Shown here: piece after piece, positions 9,286 through 18,598 of the stretch
Layout: every line of letters starts with the position of its first letter
How positions within the stretch are numbered: position 1 is the stretch's first letter
DNA from: Psychroserpens sp041224425
GTDB taxonomy: Bacteria; Bacteroidota; Bacteroidia; Flavobacteriales; Flavobacteriaceae
Reading direction: 5' to 3'
Assembly: GCF_041224425.1 (NCBI RefSeq)
Contig: NZ_JBGFGL010000068.1
Span: 62,001 to 126,000, forward strand
Length of the DNA: 64,000 nt
The notes under the pieces: model-generated
The model's input: the letters and a program-made list of their open reading frames with translations, nothing else
Database searches by the model: none
Told to the model about the DNA's origin: nothing
Made by a program: the position numbers and the translations under genes

Positions 9286-11649
9286 ATGAAATTAAAAATT
9301 TTATTTGTATTAACCTGTGTTTTTTTGTCTTCAGTTGAAGCTCAAAAACTTACCTTAAATGACTTGGAAAACATATGTCAGAAAAAGAACTGGGAAAGTG
9401 TTAACCAGTTTTTAATGAATAAAGGATGGGAATATTACGAGTCTTCAAAAGGTGATTCCGAAAGTTATAATACCATAACATGGTCTTACAATAAATCTTA
9501 TGATGATAAGGCTTCGGCTTGGTTTTACCTTTACACATATGAGGGGTTTCCCAATAAAGTGAGCTATTCTGTTTTCAACAAACCATCTTACACTGCTATT
9601 CAGAAATCTTTAAGTCCTAAAGGCTATAAACTAAAAGATAGTGAAATAGAAGACAATGAATTAATTTCAAACTATGCTAGTTCAAAATTCTTACTTACTA
9701 TATCTACAAAAAAACGTGAAAAAGACACTTATTCTAGTTATGATAAAAGTATAACAGCCTATGGTTTTACGCTTATCAAAAAATCCAGTGCCTATGACCC
9801 TAAAAATGGCTTAAAAAAATTATACTTTGATAAAAGCCAGCAGGTGGAAATCATCTACAATGTTAAAGATGGTAAATTTGAAGGCGATTATAAGGGGTAT
9901 TATAAAAACGGAAACTTACGTATTGAAGGTGTTTATAAAAACGACCAAAAACAAGGCTTATGGAAAGAGTATGACGAGAATGGAAATATAGTCTATGTTT
10001 ATAATATTAATAGGGGTGAATTGGATGGTGAATCAAAAGAATATCAGCCTGACGGTAAAATTAAGAAAACTGAGTTTTTTAAAAATAACCTACTACATGG
10101 AGAGTCTATAGTTTACTTTTATGATGATGAGACAAGGCGTTTAAAGGCTAAAGTTTTTTCTAACTATATCGATGGGAAATTAAATGGAGTAACCAAATTA
10201 ATTTACATAGATGAAGATAACAACGAAAGCGTTTTATCAAAAACTTATTATGAAAATGATTTAAAGAACGGGTTGGCTCAAGAGATATCTGAAGACACGT
10301 TAATATTCGCAAATTATTACAAAGGTTTATTAAATGGGAAGTACAGACTTTATAGGGATTTGACAAAGTTTATTTTTGGAGGTATAATAGAGACAGATAC
10401 TACTAAACTTGAACTAATTGATAAAGGACAATATAAAGATGGGAAAAAAACAGGGTATTGGAAACACTATACCCTAACTGGTGCAATTACAGAAGGGAAT
10501 TATCAAAATGATTTAAAAATAGGACAATGGAAGAGTTACTATCCTAAGTATATAGATGACAATAATAAACCTTTTCACTATTCCCAAAAACTTCACAAGA
10601 TAGAAAATTATGATAAAGGGCGATTAAATGGTACAACAGAGCTCTTTTCTAATCTGACTAAAACAAAATATAAATGTGAAGATAGGGATGACAACAATAA
10701 ACCAAAAGACTCATGTACAAAAATGGTTTATACTAAATTATATATTCTAGCAAACTATAAAGATGATGAATTGCATGGCTTATATACCTTAAAAGATAGC
10801 CTAGGAAATTTACGCTATAAGGGTAATTACAATTATGGTAAAGAACATGGAGAATGGATTGAAAGCTATACCATAGAAACAGAAGAAGACCCGATATACG
10901 TTTATAAAAAAGGAAACTACCAGAGCGGATCTAAAGATGGGAAGTGGATTGAATATCTTAACGATGAGCATATCCTAGTAGAGAGTAATTATAAATACAA
11001 TCTTTTAAATGGATTATATACCAGATACAACCTTGATGGTATTAAACAAGAAGAAAAACTATTTAGAAGTAATGAGCTTAAAGAACTCAAAGTTTATGAT
11101 GAACTAGGGCAAAACATAGAAAAGATCTATAAAATCCTATCAGAATCCCAAAGCGCATACAAAGTACGTTTTATCAATTACTTTAAAGAAGGAGGTAGAT
11201 TTGAAGCCGATTATCACATAGCAAAACCAACAGCAGAAGTGGCACATTACGATTTTAAAGAGTTATTTCATAATGAAATGAAAGGGTCTAATAAAAGCTA
11301 TCAGGATGGAGATGTTTTATTAGCCAATGCAGACGGAAGTATTTCTTTTCAAGGCTATGTGTACAAAACTGCTAAGACAGGTACTTGGGAGCATTACTAT
11401 CCAAAACAAAATGTAAAGATTATTACCAGCTACTTAGATCATAGTAACAAACCTAATACAGAAACGTATTACGCATTAGATACTAACCAATTATTTGATG
11501 GGGAATTTATCTATACAGATTCAGATACTGGTAACTATGAAGAACGTCGTATTAGAGACGGTTTACGTAATGGCACTACAACATACTACAACAAAGCAGG
11601 AGACAAGCTTAAAAAAGAAAAATATAAAGACGGTATTTTAAAAGACTAA
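9286..11649 (+). CDS. Exported MORN/YwqK-repeat protein
   Basis: The protein has 787 residues with a signal peptide (MKLKILFVLTCVFLSSVEA). Residues ~20-165 form a unique domain. From ~170 to the end there are many MORN_2/YwqK-type repeats of about 20-25 residues (GDYKGYYKNGNLRIEGVYKN, GLWKEYDENGN, GYWKHYT, GEWIESYT, GTWEHYYP). Such repeats form a flat beta array; family members are labelled YwqK antitoxin-like in Bacteroidota, a label with little functional support. The gene ends 8 bases before hsdM and begins 19 bases after the PLD-like gene, so it is probably co-transcribed with a restriction system although it should be periplasmic or surface-exposed. This may be chance read-through or an unusual exported partner. 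I see no toxin beside it. Confidence 0.85.
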   Translation: MKLKILFVLTCVFLSSVEAQKLTLNDLENICQKKNWESVNQFLMNKGWEYYESSKGDSESYNTITWSYNKSYDDKASAWFYLYTYEGFPNKVSYSVFNKPSYTAIQKSLSPKGYKLKDSEIEDNELISNYASSKFLLTISTKKREKDTYSSYDKSITAYGFTLIKKSSAYDPKNGLKKLYFDKSQQVEIIYNVKDGKFEGDYKGYYKNGNLRIEGVYKNDQKQGLWKEYDENGNIVYVYNINRGELDGESKEYQPDGKIKKTEFFKNNLLHGESIVYFYDDETRRLKAKVFSNYIDGKLNGVTKLIYIDEDNNESVLSKTYYENDLKNGLAQEISEDTLIFANYYKGLLNGKYRLYRDLTKFIFGGIIETDTTKLELIDKGQYKDGKKTGYWKHYTLTGAITEGNYQNDLKIGQWKSYYPKYIDDNNKPFHYSQKLHKIENYDKGRLNGTTELFSNLTKTKYKCEDRDDNNKPKDSCTKMVYTKLYILANYKDDELHGLYTLKDSLGNLRYKGNYNYGKEHGEWIESYTIETEEDPIYVYKKGNYQSGSKDGKWIEYLNDEHILVESNYKYNLLNGLYTRYNLDGIKQEEKLFRSNELKELKVYDELGQNIEKIYKILSESQSAYKVRFINYFKEGGRFEADYHIAKPTAEVAHYDFKELFHNEMKGSNKSYQDGDVLLANADGSISFQGYVYKTAKTGTWEHYYPKQNVKIITSYLDHSNKPNTETYYALDTNQLFDGEFIYTDSDTGNYEERRIRDGLRNGTTTYYNKAGDKLKKEKYKDGILKD

Positions 11650-11657
11650 CAAACTAC

Positions 11658-14234
11658 ATGACCCACAAAAAACTAACCCTTTCATGGCTAGAAGGTTTCC
11701 TTATGGATGCCTGCGATATATTAAGAGGTAACATGGATGCCTCAGAGTTTAAAGAATACATTTTCGGGATGTTGTTCTTAAAGCGATTAAGCGATAAGTA
11801 CGAACAAGACCGCGAAAAACGCTACAAAGAATTACAAGCCCAAGGTAGAACTGAGGACCAGATTAATAAACGACTAGAAAGCCCAAATAATTACGACTAT
11901 TTTGTGCCTACCAGAGCACGTTGGAACTACAAAACCACCAACGATGCTGGTGTAGAAATCAATGACGGTATTTTGCACCTTAAAAAAGATGTGGGTGACC
12001 ATCTAAACAAAGCATTGGAAGCTTTAGAAGAAGCCAACCCAGATAAGTTAAGCGGTGTACTCACCAATGTAAACTTTAATCGTACCATTGGTAAAAATAA
12101 AAATGCCTTGAGCGATGAAAAACTCATTGAGTTCATCACGCATTTTGATAAGGTGGTGTTGACAGACGACCGTTTTGAGTTCCCAGACCTTTTGGGTGCG
12201 GCTTACGAATATTTAATTAAATACTTTGCGGATAGCGCTGGTAAAAAAGGCGGCGAGTTCTACACGCCTAACGAAGTGGTAAAACTATTGGTGTCTATTT
12301 TAGAACCTGGTGAAGATGCCGAAATTTACGACCCAACCTGCGGTTCTGGTGGTATGCTTATTGAAAATAAAAACTACGTTGAAGCACGTTATGGCGATGC
12401 GTCTCGACTGAGTTTTTACGGACAAGAGTTAAGCGGAACCACCTGGTCTTTGTGTAAAATGAACATGCTGTTTCACGATATTTTTGATGCTACCATTTTA
12501 CAAGGCGATACCATTGCAAATCCACAACACATAGAAAACGGAGAATTAAAACGTTTTGACATAGTCATTGCCAATCCACCATTTTCTGCCAATTATAGCG
12601 ATATTAAAAACCATCGTGACCGTTTTCATTATTGGATGCCTAAAAAGAAAAAAGCCGACTTTATGTTTGTGCAACACATGGTATCTGTACTTAAAGATAA
12701 CGGACGTATGGCTGTAGTCATGCCTCACGGTGTGCTGTTCCGCGGAAGCGAAGAAAAAAGCATGAGACAATGGCTCGTAGAACGTGGTTATTTAGAAGCG
12801 GTTATTGGTTTACCATCGGGTTTGTTTTATGGTACAGGAATTCCTGCTTCGGTATTGGTCATTAACAAAAAAGAGGCTGGTACACGTAAAGAGGTCTTGT
12901 TTATCAATGCCGATAGAGAATACAAAGAAGGCAAAAACCAAAACAAACTACGACCAGAAGATATTGCCAAAATTACCTATATCTACAAAGCCAAAGAAAA
13001 TTTAGAAGGCTATGCCAAAAAGGTGTCTAAAACCGATTTAGAAAAAGAAGATTACAACTTCAACATCCGTAGGTATGTAGATAACAGTCCGCCTGCACAA
13101 CCACAAGACGTGCATGCACATTTGCATGGTGGTATCCCTACAGCCGAAGTGGACGAACTACAAAACTATTGGGACAATTACCTGCACTTACGTACTGCCA
13201 TTTTTTACAAAGCACCAAAAGCAGATTACGATGTGTTTACCGACCAAATTACCGCTAAAGAAGACCTAAAAAACGTAGTGCTTAATCACGAGGATGTTTT
13301 ACAAAAACGAGAAGCCTACACCAACAGTATTAACAGTTGGTGGAACCAAAACGTAGCAAAACTTGAAGCCTTACCAGACAAGCAAAACGTTTATGAGGTA
13401 CGACAAGATTTTGCAGTAAGCATTGCCAACACCTTTAACCAATTGGGTATTTTAGACTTACACAAAAGCCGTGGTGCGTTTGCAGCCTATTGGGATGCGT
13501 TAGAAACCGATATTAAAAGTATTGCTGCCAGTGGTTGGAATGCCGAATTAATTCCTGCCGATGCCATTTTACAATCGCAGTTCCCTGAGGTGTTAGAAGA
13601 ACTAGCCATAAACGAAGCCCGTAGAGACGAGCTAGAGGCTTTGTTTAATGAAGTAAACGAACTAGATGATGACGAGTACGAAGAAGATAACTACGAGGTC
13701 TTCCCAAAAGAAGCCTTAAAAGAGTTAAAAGCCGATGTAAAAGAAGCCAATGCTACTATTCGCCAATGCAAAAAAGACATCAAAGCTCTAAACATTAGAA
13801 TAAAAACGGTGACTGAGGCTCTCGAAGTCACTACCTTAGAACAACAACGCAACCAACGACAACACCAACAAACCCAAGCCGAAACCAATAAAGCAACCAT
13901 AGACCAAAAACTAGCGCGCCATACCGAGCTTACCAACGAGCTAAAAACCTGTAGAGCCACCATAAAAGAAATAAAAGACAAAAAAGAAGACCTGGTAGCC
14001 AAAGCACGCGAAAACATTACTGCAGACGAAGCCAAAATACTCATACTACAACGCTTTAAAGAAACGCTACATATTACAGTAATGGACTATGTACACCGTT
14101 ACGAACGTGCCTTGCTCACCGAACTAGAAACCCGCTTTACCAAATACCAACACACCTTGGTAAACATTTTAAACGAGCGCGAGCAAGCCGCTAACCAATT
14201 ACAAACGTTTTTAAAGGAATTGGGCTATGAGTAG
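11658..14234 (+). CDS. hsdM: Type I restriction-modification methyltransferase subunit with long C-terminal extension
   Basis: The 858-residue protein transfers methyl groups from AdoMet to adenine in the HsdM2S complex and is also needed for restriction. The N-terminal helical domain (WLEGFLMDACDILRGNMDASE) is typical of HsdM. The AdoMet motif is DPTCGSGGM at residues 225-233 and the catalytic NPPF is at 306-309. Usual HsdM proteins have about 480-550 residues. Here an extra ~330 residues follow, with an acidic patch (~DDDEYEEDNYE) and a long heptad-like coiled coil up to the C-terminus. The stop overlaps the hsdS start by 8 bases, which suggests coupled translation. The extension may contact HsdS, HsdR or the McrBC cassette proteins; that is inference. 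Confidence 0.97.
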   Translation: MTHKKLTLSWLEGFLMDACDILRGNMDASEFKEYIFGMLFLKRLSDKYEQDREKRYKELQAQGRTEDQINKRLESPNNYDYFVPTRARWNYKTTNDAGVEINDGILHLKKDVGDHLNKALEALEEANPDKLSGVLTNVNFNRTIGKNKNALSDEKLIEFITHFDKVVLTDDRFEFPDLLGAAYEYLIKYFADSAGKKGGEFYTPNEVVKLLVSILEPGEDAEIYDPTCGSGGMLIENKNYVEARYGDASRLSFYGQELSGTTWSLCKMNMLFHDIFDATILQGDTIANPQHIENGELKRFDIVIANPPFSANYSDIKNHRDRFHYWMPKKKKADFMFVQHMVSVLKDNGRMAVVMPHGVLFRGSEEKSMRQWLVERGYLEAVIGLPSGLFYGTGIPASVLVINKKEAGTRKEVLFINADREYKEGKNQNKLRPEDIAKITYIYKAKENLEGYAKKVSKTDLEKEDYNFNIRRYVDNSPPAQPQDVHAHLHGGIPTAEVDELQNYWDNYLHLRTAIFYKAPKADYDVFTDQITAKEDLKNVVLNHEDVLQKREAYTNSINSWWNQNVAKLEALPDKQNVYEVRQDFAVSIANTFNQLGILDLHKSRGAFAAYWDALETDIKSIAASGWNAELIPADAILQSQFPEVLEELAINEARRDELEALFNEVNELDDDEYEEDNYEVFPKEALKELKADVKEANATIRQCKKDIKALNIRIKTVTEALEVTTLEQQRNQRQHQQTQAETNKATIDQKLARHTELTNELKTCRATIKEIKDKKEDLVAKARENITADEAKILILQRFKETLHITVMDYVHRYERALLTELETRFTKYQHTLVNILNEREQAANQLQTFLKELGYE

Positions 14235-15432
14235 CGGATTTAAAGAGGTAGAATTAGGTTCTTACTTTGCTTTATTAAAAAGTGGTTTATCTAGATTATT
14301 ATCTCAACAAGATATTGGTATACCAGTTTTAATATCAGGAAATATTAAAAATAATCGATTTGATTATAGTGATTTAAAATATTGGTACGTAAGAGATCCA
14401 CAAGGAGCTGATACAAGTAAATATTTATTAGACGTTGGTGATATACTTCTATGTTTTATTAATAGTATAGAACAAATTGGAAAATTAGCGATTTTTAAAG
14501 GTTATGAAAGACCATGTATTTATACAACGAATCTTTTCAGAATAAAAGCAAAGTCTGAAATTGATTCAAGTTTTTTGTATTATTTATTGAGTTCAAGAAT
14601 AGTTCAAGATGAAATTAAGGCTATAACTAAACCAGCTGTAAATCAAGCTTCATTTACTGTAGGTGATTTTCAAAAGCTGAAAGTTCCTTTTGTTCCCCTA
14701 TCACAACAACGCAAAATAGCCCAAATATTAAGCACGGTAGATGCGGTACTAGAAAAAACCGAAGCCGCCATAGCCAAATACCAGCAGCTAAAACAAGGCC
14801 TCATGCACGATGTATTTACACGTGGTATAGATGTACACACAGGGCAACTACGCCCCAAACAAACCCTAGCACCAGAACTGTACAAACAAAGCGCTTTAGG
14901 TTGGATTCCTAAGGAGTGGGAAGTTAAAAAGTTGGAGGATTTTGGAGAAATAAAATATGGTCGAGATTACAAGGCAAATCCTAAAGGAGATAAATATCCA
15001 ATTTATGGAACAGGAGGTATAATGGGATGGACATCAAAATCATTAAATTCTGGTCCAGCAGTTCTTACAGGTAGAAAAGGAACTATAAATAACCCGATAT
15101 ATGTTGAGGGTGATTTTTGGAATGTTGATACAATTTTTTGCATTAATACAAATGAATCAACAAACATAAAGTGGTTTTATTATCAAATGTGTTCTAAGGA
15201 CTTAATGAAATTAAACGAGGCTACAGGTGTTCCTAGTGTTAATTCTAATGCGTTATACAATTTAAAATTTAGCTATCCAGACAAAATGGAACAAGATATA
15301 ATTACAAATAAGCTAAATAAAATCGACCAAAAAATCCACACCGAGCAGCAGGCATTGGCAAAATACCAGCAGCTAAAAGCAGGTTTGTTGCAAGATTTGT
15401 TAACGGGTAGGGTTGAGGTGAGTGTAAATTAA
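14227..15432 (+). CDS. hsdS: Type I restriction-modification specificity subunit
   Basis: The 401-residue protein recognises the two halves of the target site in the type I complex. It has two target-recognition domains, about residues 5-155 and 225-360. Each is followed by a conserved helical spacer: PLSQQRKIAQILSTVDAVLE...KYQQLKQGLMHDVFTRGI and KLNKIDQKIHTEQQALAKYQQLKAGLLQDLLTGRVEV. TRD2 begins with GWIPKEWEVKKL, the usual HsdS signature. The DNA of both TRDs is clearly more AT-rich than the spacers, as expected if TRDs are exchanged. No second hsdS or recombinase is seen nearby, so phase-variable inversion is not supported here. Confidence 0.95.
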   Translation: MSSGFKEVELGSYFALLKSGLSRLLSQQDIGIPVLISGNIKNNRFDYSDLKYWYVRDPQGADTSKYLLDVGDILLCFINSIEQIGKLAIFKGYERPCIYTTNLFRIKAKSEIDSSFLYYLLSSRIVQDEIKAITKPAVNQASFTVGDFQKLKVPFVPLSQQRKIAQILSTVDAVLEKTEAAIAKYQQLKQGLMHDVFTRGIDVHTGQLRPKQTLAPELYKQSALGWIPKEWEVKKLEDFGEIKYGRDYKANPKGDKYPIYGTGGIMGWTSKSLNSGPAVLTGRKGTINNPIYVEGDFWNVDTIFCINTNESTNIKWFYYQMCSKDLMKLNEATGVPSVNSNALYNLKFSYPDKMEQDIITNKLNKIDQKIHTEQQALAKYQQLKAGLLQDLLTGRVEVSVN

Positions 15433-15443
15433 AATAAGTAACT

Positions 15444-16424
15444 ATGGAAGAAGAGAGAATACTCGCTTTTATTGATTTATTGGGCTTTAGTAGAATGGTT
15501 AGCATAGACCAAAATAAAGCAAGACAAATCCTAAATGATTTCTATAATATTTCATGGAGACTTATAAGAAGTAATGAAGATGTAAAAGGAACATTAATGT
15601 CTGACAGTCTTTTGCTTTACAGTAGCAATAGAACTTCTATTTTGAATTGTCTTTCTGATATTTATAGAGAATGTTTTAAAAAAAACAAGGAGTACGAAAG
15701 TTTGGGTAAGGACTTTTTTTTATTACTGCGTGGCGCTGTTAGTGAAGGGTTTGTTCGACTAGAAGATAGAACTACGTCACCTAATTTAGACAAAAACTTT
15801 ATTGTGAGTCCTGCATTGGTGCATTCTGCAAAGTTAGAGTCTCTTGTTAAGGGGTCGCGTTTATTGGTTGCTGTAAAAGAAGACTCTCAAGAACAGAACA
15901 GAGAATACAACTGGAATAATAATTTAAAAAGTTTATTATATCCAGCTTCCTCTATCAAGTATATGAAGGGATATAAGTATACAGATGTTTTATGGTTTAG
16001 AGACGAAAGTAAAGTACTAGAGTTACAAAGGGCAGAAGTAGAGGAGATGTTGGTAATTGCTTTTGAGTTGGTGAAAGATAATGCAACCAATCCAAAAGTA
16101 ATTGAACAACATATACAAACCTTACGGATAGGTCTATTGAGTTATATTAAGTTTTTAGATAGAGAAGATGACCCGATTTTAAAAGAACTACTTGAAAATT
16201 ATACTGCAAGTCAATATTGGTTACTCTGGATTACTATGATTGAAATGATAACTGGTGGTTTTGAATCTTGGCGTTTTGAAGGTTCTAAGGAAATAGTGAG
16301 TTTTTATACGAAAGCATCATTAGAAAAGGGATGGATTGAAGTTATAAATGAGATTAATAAAGAAGAGCAAAAGTATTTAAAAGGTACGTTTAAAGCATTC
16401 ATGAAAATGCTAGATGTACGCTAA
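15444..16424 (+). CDS. Class III nucleotidyl cyclase-like protein inside the restriction operon
   Basis: The 326-residue soluble protein follows hsdS by 11 bases and precedes mcrB by 12. The first ~160 residues read like a divergent class III adenylyl/guanylyl cyclase catalytic domain. AFIDLLGFS has Asp11 where cyclases have the first metal-binding Asp of D-x-x-GF. MSDSLLLYS has Asp54 where the second metal Asp (GD) falls, 43 residues later, close to the 44 of mammalian cyclases. LLRGAVSEG matches the LRIGIHTG strand, and SPALVHSAKLESLVKGSRLLV matches the VNLAARLES...G..LV region. In this reading the transition-state Asn and Arg appear as His and Lys, so activity is uncertain. The C-terminal half is helical and unknown. 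The gene is AT-rich like mcrBC. It may be a signal-producing or nucleotide-sensing accessory of defence, or an inactive scaffold. Confidence 0.6.
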   Translation: MEEERILAFIDLLGFSRMVSIDQNKARQILNDFYNISWRLIRSNEDVKGTLMSDSLLLYSSNRTSILNCLSDIYRECFKKNKEYESLGKDFFLLLRGAVSEGFVRLEDRTTSPNLDKNFIVSPALVHSAKLESLVKGSRLLVAVKEDSQEQNREYNWNNNLKSLLYPASSIKYMKGYKYTDVLWFRDESKVLELQRAEVEEMLVIAFELVKDNATNPKVIEQHIQTLRIGLLSYIKFLDREDDPILKELLENYTASQYWLLWITMIEMITGGFESWRFEGSKEIVSFYTKASLEKGWIEVINEINKEEQKYLKGTFKAFMKMLDVR

Positions 16425-16436
16425 AACCAATAGATT

Positions 16437-18596
16437 ATGAATTATTGGCATTTACAAATGCACCCTAGTAATAGTGCAAAATTTAAGAAAGACACGCTTA
16501 TCAAAATCCTTAAAGAGAAGAAGGTTATTGGTATGGGCGAATCTTGGCTCAATAAAAAGGGGGAAGAGGTAGCAGACCCAACCTATTTTAAGCAAGATGT
16601 AAAACTGAATGATGTCGTTCTTATACGTGATGGTATTGATCCAATAGCTTTAGTACAGATAAAAGGTAATTGGTTTATAGAAAATAACACTGATGAGGAT
16701 TTTGATTGGTTTCGGTTGCGCAGATCAATACAACTGTTAAGCATTTATAATGATTCTGAACATAAATTAAAAGAAGCTATTTTACAAGAGTATGGAAAGA
16801 ATCATATACAGGCACCAGGAACACTTACATCTGCAAATAATAATAATGCTACTAACCAATTCATTAAAAAATGGCATCTTAAAGTACAAAAACAAATGAT
16901 TATGGATAACATCATTTTATCAGAAGAACGTATTGACAACATTAAAAGTTTATGGCAAACCTTTCATAATAAATATTCAAGTGTTGAGGTTAAGAAAATC
17001 AATAATAAAATAGAGACTTTACAAGAGGATTGGCAGTATTATCGCGAAAGAATATTAGATGGTACAATAGGTCTAGATGATTATACCAATAGATTAGAAA
17101 ACAATAATGAACGAGGTGGCTACTTATGTAATTTTTTGGAGCGCACTACTAGCGAAATTTATGGTTCTTCAAAACCTGGTAATGCTAGTAATTTCGAGAT
17201 TAAATTAAACAATGATAATGAGACTTACACTTTTAATGAAAATCTTAAAAGAGGTGATGGTCAAATAAATTACAACTCAAAAGAAGATGCAAAGGAAAGA
17301 TTTACAACCGTTATTAAACCGCTATTACGAAAAATTGTTAATCGAAGTTCAGCTAGTGAAAAAATTGAAGTTATTGAAAATGCTAATTATGCTGCCAAAC
17401 AAATATTAAGAAAAATGGCAGTATTAGATAGTACTAGTGATTTTTTACATATTTATTCAGACGATGCCATTAATACACTTCATAATGAATTTTTAGAAAG
17501 TGAAACAGAAACCAATTTAGGTAAGAATCATGAAATACGGTTGGTGATTAATAGTATTTTAGGACTAGAAAATTCGGCTTTTAATTCTTATGCAGTTTCT
17601 AGATTTTTGTGGCAATATGCCACGGCAAGTTCTTTTGCAGATGCAAACACACCTAATGTTATTTTGTATGGTCCACCAGGAACAGGCAAGACTTATAGTG
17701 TAAAGCAAAATTTGGATTTTGTTTGTTTAGGGGAAACAGAAAGGTATGAGTTTATAACCTTTCACCCTTCATTTACATATGAAGATTTCATTGATGGTAT
17801 AAAGCCAAAAGGAGTTACTACCGATGGTAATATAAAATTTGAATTAACTGATGGTGTTTTTAAGAAGTTTTGTAAAAAAGCATTGGCGGAATGCTTGCAA
17901 GCAAAAGAAGAGGGAAGAGAGCCAAAACCATATTATTTTGTGGTTGATGAAATCAATAGAGCCAATTTATCAGCAGTATTTGGTGAAACTTTAATGTGTT
18001 TAGAAAAAGATTATCGTTATGATGTAAACAGACCTAATGACAATTTATATAAAACGCAATATAGTTCACTTATTGAAGCTATGGTTGAGGATGCTAAAAA
18101 AGAAGGTGATAGCAAAGAGAATTTAGCCTTTTATTTTACAGATGGTAATGCTTATTTCAGTATTCCGAATAATCTCTATTTTATAGGTATGATGAATGAT
18201 GTTGACAAGAGTATAGATGCTTTTGATTTAGCCTTGCGTAGACGTTTTAAATGGCAACGAATGGATTACAGTCAAGAGGTTTTAGAGAATGTAACAAAAC
18301 ATAAAAGTGGTAATGCTTTTCATAATATTGTAGAGTATGCTATAGCTTGTACAAAACTAAATACATATATAAGCGAAACTCTTGGCTTAGGAAAGTCTTA
18401 TGAGTTTGGGCATTCGTTTTTTATGAAAATAGAAGGAATAGCCCACAGAAAAACCATTACGAGTAGCAATCTTGAAAAATTATTCAGATTATATCTGCAA
18501 CCATCATTAAGAGAGTATTTAAGAGCATTATATCCAGAGCAAGACTTAGATAGTAAGTTAGATGAGGCACTGCAATTATTTAAAGGAAGTTTATAA
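16437..18596 (+). CDS. mcrB: McrB-like AAA+ NTPase of an McrBC restriction system
   Basis: The 719-residue protein should power translocation or activation of the McrC nuclease. The AAA+ module is in the C-terminal part: Walker A GPPGTGKT at 412-419, Walker B VVDEINRAN around 502-510, and the McrB-type sensor segment MMNDVDKSIDAFDLALRRRF around 584-604. Classical McrB has MNTADRS here; the change to MNDVDKS is a visible difference. The N-terminal ~130 residues (NYWHLQMHPSN, VVLIRDGIDPIALVQIKGNWF) look like an EVE/PUA-like reader that could sense modified bases, followed by a helical linker. mcrC follows after 2 bases. Whether it uses GTP or ATP cannot be told by eye. Confidence 0.9.
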   Translation: MNYWHLQMHPSNSAKFKKDTLIKILKEKKVIGMGESWLNKKGEEVADPTYFKQDVKLNDVVLIRDGIDPIALVQIKGNWFIENNTDEDFDWFRLRRSIQLLSIYNDSEHKLKEAILQEYGKNHIQAPGTLTSANNNNATNQFIKKWHLKVQKQMIMDNIILSEERIDNIKSLWQTFHNKYSSVEVKKINNKIETLQEDWQYYRERILDGTIGLDDYTNRLENNNERGGYLCNFLERTTSEIYGSSKPGNASNFEIKLNNDNETYTFNENLKRGDGQINYNSKEDAKERFTTVIKPLLRKIVNRSSASEKIEVIENANYAAKQILRKMAVLDSTSDFLHIYSDDAINTLHNEFLESETETNLGKNHEIRLVINSILGLENSAFNSYAVSRFLWQYATASSFADANTPNVILYGPPGTGKTYSVKQNLDFVCLGETERYEFITFHPSFTYEDFIDGIKPKGVTTDGNIKFELTDGVFKKFCKKALAECLQAKEEGREPKPYYFVVDEINRANLSAVFGETLMCLEKDYRYDVNRPNDNLYKTQYSSLIEAMVEDAKKEGDSKENLAFYFTDGNAYFSIPNNLYFIGMMNDVDKSIDAFDLALRRRFKWQRMDYSQEVLENVTKHKSGNAFHNIVEYAIACTKLNTYISETLGLGKSYEFGHSFFMKIEGIAHRKTITSSNLEKLFRLYLQPSLREYLRALYPEQDLDSKLDEALQLFKGSL

Positions 18597-18598
18597 AA

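Noticed and set aside
9286..11649. Toxin-antitoxin system, since YwqK repeats are labelled antitoxin
   Set aside because: No toxin gene is adjacent and the protein is large and exported; the label is not supported by sequence.
14227..15432. Phase-variable shufflon-type hsdS locus
   Set aside because: Only one hsdS is present, with no partial copies, inverted repeats or recombinase nearby.
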